From: Lumbricus rubellus
Taxonomy: Eukaryota; Annelida; Clitellata; Crassiclitellata; Lumbricidae
DNA length: 64,000 bases
Direction of reading: 5' to 3'
NCBI GenBank assembly: GCA_945859605.1
Contig: OX243815.1
Location: 24,954,613 to 25,018,612 of the forward strand
Shown: piece after piece, positions 45,831 through 64,000 of the stretch
How the letters are laid out: each line of letters opens with the position of its first letter
Numbering within the stretch: position 1 is the stretch's first letter
Position numbers and translations under genes: made by a program
The notes under the pieces: generated by a model
Told to the model about the DNA's origin: nothing
The model's input: the letters and a program-made list of their open reading frames with translations, nothing else
Databases searched by the model: none

Positions 45831-46114
45831 TGGACGGCCGACGGGACCGCAGTATCCGTCCCTGTCACGTTTTGGCTGGAGTCTGGAGACACACGGCCGC
45901 TTGCGACAGCAATTTTGAATGATATACACACGTGTAATTATTATAAAACGGCCGTGTGCTTTTAAAGTTGGCGACTATTATAGGGATAAAGCGCGTTGCG
46001 GCAGTGGCTATCACTGCCGTTCAGTCGGTCGATCGGTGAAGCTACTAGCTATAGCTGCTGGCCACTGCCAGCCATCTAGCGGCTGCAGACCACTGTGGTA
46101 CTGGTTAGCCGTCG

Positions 46115-58049
<11,935 letters not shown>

Positions 58050-60820
58050 GGTGATCTACTTGACTGAAATGCACATTGCACATCTCAAACTGAAAGAATG
58101 CTGTTCTGTTGTCACTTAATCTTTTCACTGTGAACGGAATGGAAATTCCTCGGAACTAGGTTTGACTGATTTTGCACCAACTTTGTGCTAAATGTTATGC
58201 AGCTTTGTTTGTTCAGTGTTCACACCTGCAGTATACCTCTGTGAATTAGGACATGTAATCATTTATATAGCATCTTTCATTGGTATTGCCTCAAGATTGG
58301 AAGACAGGCACTTCGGAATGTCAGCGTTAATGACGGAGAATGGAATATAAGGTTTGAATTTAAATGACTTGATGGGTTAGAAAGACAAGTGCACTTTGGA
58401 ATGTCGGTTAATAAGACAGAGAAATGAAACTGAATGCTTTTGATGTGAGGCAGATGACACAGATGCCAATGCAGGTAGTCAAGTGGTGGTTAATACTTTC
58501 TTTACAGCTCTTGCAGTCCAAATCAAACCAAATGATAGTTCGGAACAGTTATCGAGGCATGGACAATGTCATGTTGTAATGCTTGATGTATACAGTAGAT
58601 GTAGAAGACATTTTGCACCTTTGTGAGGTTCTTAAGGGTGCTGTAAAGCTAATAATGTAATGAACACACATACTACAATATTTATTCTGAGCTGAATCAT
58701 GTTGATGCCTTCAGACATTGGCACTATGGAAGTTACTAATTAACAATAATCATATAGTTTGCTTCAATAAATATTGACAAATTACTCTTAGTACGGGTAA
58801 TGTTGACTTTTCTCTAGAGTCCTCTGAAGTTAAATCTGAAGAATTTTGGTTTTCATTGCATCTAAATGTTTGCAATTAAGATCACATAATTTATTGTGCT
58901 ACAACTGACAGCCATAAAGTAGTCAAACTGATTGAAATAATTTACCGACTATCATGGACTTACAAACGTTCAAAATGTCATACTTGCCTTATTACTTGTC
59001 TTATTCTATGTATGTTTCAGTGAATGTTACTGATTTACGTTTTTCGTAAATGGCATGTCGAAACCGATACTTTGTGTTCTCTCTCTCTGTTAATTTAGTA
59101 CATCACACAATACATGCAGACGACTGATCTTGCATGTTTAAGTCACTTTGCAGATAAATGCCCAGATGCATTTTGCACCTTTGCGAGGTTCTTAAGGGTG
59201 CTGTAAAGCTAACAATGTTATATAGTCATCCGATGGCATTTCACTACATTAATATTATATTGTGTTCACATCAAAACAGTAAACCATAACAGCTAACAAA
59301 TTTTAGTTAGCAATTATGATGTTTAACATAGTAGCCTACGGTAAAATACATACGTCATAGATGACTTTAGCTAAATAGCCTTTGTAAGAGTGGTGGATGG
59401 AGAAGCTTATTTTTATGTACACATACTAAGGGGGGTCAACAATTTTGTTTTGACAGAGGGTCGAAAATATTATTTTTGCATACATAATATATGGATGGCC
59501 CCAACTTAAAATTTTACTTTTCCTAAATTGAAACAATGCAACATAAAGTAATAATCCAACACATAATACCATCCTTGAAAAACATTTATTTTAAAACTTA
59601 CTAGGCACTTACAGCATTGTAATCCATGAACATAAACAAAAATCACCGGTGAAATCTGCTGTTGCACTTCAAACTGCAATTCTTTAGCACTTCAAGTCAA
59701 AGTAAACAAATTATTAACAAAAATCGCCTAAGAGAGTTTTTAAAATATAAGTACAAGTTCTCGGGTAATTATGTTCGTACTGGACAAGTCATAATGTCAA
59801 GTAGCAATGTAGTACGCTGTTGAAAGTTAGCTTGATCAAAATATAGCAACGGAAAATACAAATACCGCACTTTAGGAAATAATGATACTTGAAGTCCAAA
59901 GAATGCTAACTTTGCCCCACAAAGTGATGGTGGGGTGATTGGCCCCCACAGCCCTCACCATTTTTGTCCCCTTCCATTTCCCTCCAATAAGATGTATAAC
60001 ATGACCAGTTCATGCAAAATTAAACTTACATCAAACATTTTAAATAAGCCAAAATGAAGGTATCAGTGTTGTGATGCAGTATGTAAGACTTGTGATGTAA
60101 GTATGCAAGAATATACAATCGTTAATTTTATAATTTTTTTTGCTAGAACTTGCTTCAAACCAACAGTGCTGTAACTTTACAAAACTATTTCAGTACGCAA
60201 CCCAAAAGTAGGGTGACTCACCACCATCACAATGCTAAGTTATCCCTATGCATTGAGCAAAATGACATCTCAAAAAGGTTAATGATAAAAATTAATATTG
60301 TTAGCAATGCTCAATATTTGCTGTCAGTAATTAGTTCCAAGTAAATATGGTGTTAACATTACTTGTAGTAAGTACATATAAATATTGCAACAACTGAAGT
60401 TGCTTGGAATATGTGTCCAAAAATATGTATCCAAAGCCAGAGGAATGAATTCTGCTGTAGAACATTCTGTTTATACATTCACACTGTGGACACTAACAAA
60501 CATATTATAACACAGCCGATTCTGGCTAGATTACAATGTCCTAGCAGCACTTCTCAAAGCATTTTGCAACACATGAAAATTGTGTGAGAGAATTACCGGC
60601 ATTTTATTCTAATTTGCTGGAACAAAAAATACAATTTCTTAACAAAGCGAACAGATTACGGCATAGAACAGCTGATAGCGGCAGAAATACATTGGCATTG
60701 TAAGTAGATCACAACATGGCACAATTTTCTTGATTAATGTTTGAAAGCTGTTCACACACAGCAGCCGAGAATTTCACAACAGTTTCTCACAAATTTCTGT
60801 TTTGAAAACAAAATCTTCGT
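58050..60820. other. Fe65 3' UTR region and convergent spacer
   Basis: Candidate AATAAA for Fe65 at 58766-58771. A 50-bp direct repeat occurs at 58609-58658 and 59169-59218. The rest is AT-rich and may include the 3' UTR of the converging PARP gene. No further gene recognised. Confidence 0.45.
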
Positions 60821-60891
60821 TTAACCCTTCAATGCCGAGATGGTAGTAAATGGTATGAAAAATCCTATACCCTCCGGCATTAAAGGGTTAA
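60821..60891. repeat. Short TTAA hairpin element, family D copy 2
   Basis: TTAACCCTTCAATGCCGAGA ... CCGGCATTAAAGGGTTAA, reversed relative to 53684-53753. Confidence 0.85.
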
Positions 60892-61008
60892 AAAAAATTC
60901 CGTAACGTAACAGCTTCAGGAATAACACTAATACGTCCAAACAACATTAACCTCAACTCCAAAGTATCTGTAAGTCAAAACCATAATTATATCGGAGGTT
61001 GAAAGACC

Positions 61009-64000
61009 TTAAGTGAAGGTGATATGGTATTCCGGATAGGTCTGGTAGTCCAGAAATACCACATACATTCCAGGATTGGCGACATTCTCCACAACAGAGT
61101 CGAATGTGACATCCGTACGGTTTGGAAGAGGTGGGGCCTCCTTCAGACCATTGCGGCCCTGACAGTACTTGCCAGTGAGAACACGGGCCTGATATATGTG
61201 CTTCTGCCCCGATCCATCCGCAGGGCAGTACGGTCCGGCCACTGAATAACTGGCATTTGTGGCAAAATAAACGCCATTGCCAATGGCTGTACCTGAAGAA
61301 AAATAATTACTCGTACTGTATATACACACATGGTGATAAATCATCAGATAACCTCAAACCAATCTGAAACCTACCAAATGTTATTATTTTTGAGAAGCAG
61401 CCTCACCCAAATGAGGCACAACAGAAGTCTTACAATTATGAAGGACAGTTCTAGTTGCAAGCATAAAGGACAAAGCAGGTCATTCCTTGATCTACATCTG
61501 CCTATTTGTAGATATGACCACATATTAATTTCCTTAAGTAGCCCAGAGCCAGCCCAAATGACACTTACAGACCAACAACACATGCAATAATAAAAAAAAA
61601 TTCTTGTGTGATCACGTGTGAGTTGCGGTGCCCCTCACATTTGGAACCATCTACCACAGGTCTCTGAGTCAGATAGACTGACTACATGTGTAACATGTGT
61701 TTTAATTTAATAAATAAAGGATCAAAAAGGGAGATGGCATCAGCGTTCTCGTCGCCTCCCCTGTGAGTACCCAGGAGACTGGGAAAACCAATGATGCCAC
61801 CCGCTGACCGAAACCAAATAAGAGGATGCAAGACATTGGCTGAAGTCAGAAGCGACTAGAGCACTCGCGAAATAAGAAATAAACAGCAAATAAAGTAATC
61901 AACTTTGATGTTTTAACAGCAGAACTGATAAGGGGTCATTGCATAATTACGTAACGCTCGAGGGTGGGTGGGTGGGGTCATTGAAAACGTTACGAAACGT
62001 TACGGGGGTGGGTGGGTGGGGGTAGCTGAACGTTACGTAACGCCTTGAATTTTTTTTATTAACGAATATTAACTTGCCATCGAATGACACTTCAGACGTG
62101 ATGTGATCGAAGTTTAAACTTCGTGACATTGATTTAAACCTAATCAAAGTAAAGCTATTTATCTGAATAAGATCCGGCAGTAGACACCAGTTACATGCCA
62201 GGTCAGTTCTGTTTTCCCGTTTGTGCGAACCGGAAACCTCTATTCGAATTGTTTGGACAGTTTTTTCAACGGAACAACGTACGTTGTAGGCCTAATTCCC
62301 AATGAATTCCTGACATCGAAGAACCACTTTGAAGCACGTTTTACCTAGTGGACACGATCTAGGCCCTAAACATTTAAAATTTATGCTCAACAAAACTCCG
62401 CAATATTTCTATTAGTAAGTGGGGTGCCCACACTAAGAAAATAAATAGGCCTAGCTCCTCTTAATTTTGATTAATTGTTAATGAATAATGAGCCATTTAG
62501 TTCATGAAACTTTTCAGCAGTGTAAAATTTTATTCTTGCGGTAAAATTTAAGAAAATTGCAGTTCACGCATGAATGTTATTTATACAAATAAAACACCGT
62601 GAAAGCTTATATTTTAAGCTTAATACACTGTCAAATTCTAATTAACATGTACGCTAAAACTATATTAAATTCGATATAAAAATATGAATTATAATTACGC
62701 GCTCACATTAGCCAATAATAAACCTAAATATCAACTGATTTTTCGTAGCAATCGTTACGTAACGCTGGGGAGGGTGGGTGGGTGGGTCAAGGCAAACGTT
62801 ACGAAGCGTTACAAGGTGGGTGGGTGGGTAAAAAAACGGCCATTTTCGGCGTTACGTAATTATGCAATGACCCCTAAGAGTAACCAAAGTAACCAATGCA
62901 AGATCCATAAGCCGCACAGCCTCACAGCATATGGAGTTAAACTGATGCACTTTAAACACAACCCATCATGCATGTCTCAGTTCCACATACTCTTTCATCG
63001 CAGCAAACACACCACAAAGTTAAAAAAAGTTGGAATGGTTCTTGCAAAAATTCTATTTAAGGGTAAATTACAGTCATTTTAGAATCAACTTTTAAAGCCT
63101 TACCATGTTGTCCACAATAGCTTCTGTTGAAGTTTCTATTGTTAATGTTGACAACGTTGGCGCCATTAGTTCCATGCCACAATCGCTTTTCGTTCTCCTG
63201 TCCAGAATTCGTTCTGTCCATGTCAAGTTTTCGGTTCATGAACTGACGATACAAGACCGGATTCTGTATCCTTTCAATCTGAAAGATACAACAGACAATA
63301 ATTTGATGACAAGTAGCAATAACTAAATATTATTAATAGTGTATTGTCATTCTGATCTCTCCTCCATAAATACATCCAAGCTTCAAGAATCCTAAAAGCT
63401 GCTCCTTGCCACAGAAATGGCATTCCACAATTATATTTTCTAATATACCGTCGTCTATCTGTGGCTACATCCACCAGCGCATCTAATTCAAGGTCTGTTC
63501 TTTCATATACGAAACTTGCTGACTCTGCTCCACACTATCTTACGGCCTATGTAAGATAGATACTCCAGTATCTTCTCTTCCCAGTCGTACTTCCCTTCAG
63601 TCATCCGCCCGTGGTCACTTGGTCTGTTGTCCCATGGGTGCATAATTTTATGGCACAGTCTAGGAGTTTCGCTATTGGAGTTGAAGAGGTGTCTTGTTGT
63701 GCAATCGCAGCAGCTGAAAGGTGCTTCAACTCAACAACCATGTTTCCCACAGATGTTTCTATTTCATAGAGGCACATAAACAATGAGTTTGTTTCTTAAC
63801 CTTTTCACTGTATCTGGTGATATACCTCAGAAAAGCACGAAATCTAACCATGGTCACATACCTGAACTATTGATCGCACGTTGCCCTGCGCTGTCGCAGT
63901 CAGATGCGCTGCCACTTTCTTGTACTCTTCATCAGTTGGATTCAGCTTAACAGACACACTATTGTCATCAGGTTTCATTGGCAGCCAACGTTTCGGTAAA
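61009..64000 (-). CDS. PARP14-type mono-ADP-ribosyltransferase, 3' part (three exons)
   Basis: Minus-strand exons (64000)-63862, 63278-63104 and 61292-61009, in agreeing phases; the gene continues beyond the window. The product is a PARP catalytic domain: LPKRWLPMKPDD and VKLNPTDEEYKKVAAHLTAT, then IQNPVLYRQF, RLWHGT (NAD-binding His), NRNFNRSYCGQHGTAIGNGV, YFATNASYS (second NAD-binding Tyr), YQARVLTGKYCQG, and the end MYVVFLDYQTYPEYHITFT. Wording follows the PARP14/PARP15/PARP12 group, which transfers single ADP-ribose units and often acts in innate immune signalling (family knowledge). I cannot assign the third triad residue by eye. Macro or WWE domains, if any, are outside the window. Confidence 0.9.
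61932..62874. mobile_element. Inverted-repeat DNA element with G-tract clusters in a PARP intron
   Basis: Perfect terminal repeats of about 26 bp starting GGGGTCATTGCATAATTACG, flanked by TAA on both sides (61929-61931, 62875-62877), compatible with PIF/Harbinger. Next to each end lie two GGGTGGGTGGGTGGG clusters. No transposase seen. Confidence 0.8.

Overview
This is a gene-containing piece of a metazoan nuclear genome. It has multi-exon genes with GT-AG introns, dense short transposons, tRNA-derived SINEs and microsatellites. The protein set (TTLL10-type ligase, rho-class GST, Fe65/APBB adaptor, PARP14-type ADP-ribosyltransferase, CK1-alpha) and the very frequent word TAGGCCTA suggest an invertebrate deuterostome, perhaps an echinoderm. 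The species is an inference, not something the sequence proves.

Layout. 531-5702 (+): last five exons of a TTLL10-like glycine ligase, with a 2.6 kb terminal exon carrying twelve 12-residue repeats. 7499-13695 (-): a C2H2 zinc-finger gene with one shared acidic 5' exon and two tandemly duplicated two-exon zinc-finger cassettes, plus a relic of a third. 14.7-15.4 kb: frameshifted 3' end of a CR1-like LINE. 18117-23683 (+): complete six-exon rho-class glutathione S-transferase. 28521-29492 (-): intact single-exon casein kinase 1 alpha. 30-46 kb: repeat-rich spacer with one orphan coding exon (32.5-32.8 kb) and a candidate alternative first exon (41.6-41.9 kb). 46115-58049 (+): 15 exons of an Fe65/APBB adaptor (737 residues, WW + PTB + PTB). 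61009-64000 (-): last three exons of a PARP14-type mono-ADP-ribosyltransferase.

All splice models were assembled by eye from GT/AG sites, codon phase and family similarity; phases agree through the whole GST, Fe65, zinc-finger, TTLL10 and PARP models. The genes do not form an evident pathway.

The strongest unusual observations are: (1) the zinc-finger locus, where identical 50-nt linker exons and matching phases make mutually exclusive zinc-finger cassettes possible; (2) an Fe65 WW domain whose second tryptophan is arginine; (3) a duplicated acidic DPYAT exon in Fe65; (4) at least six short hAT-like elements with perfect 8-bp target duplications; (5) SINEs that share the 3' end of the LINE in the same window; (6) long foldback TA-flanked elements holding traces of a mariner-like transposase; (7) several TTAA-flanked hairpin families, two of them fused at one TTAA; (8) an element with four G-quadruplex-type G-tract clusters. 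No CRISPR array, rRNA or free-standing tRNA gene was found.
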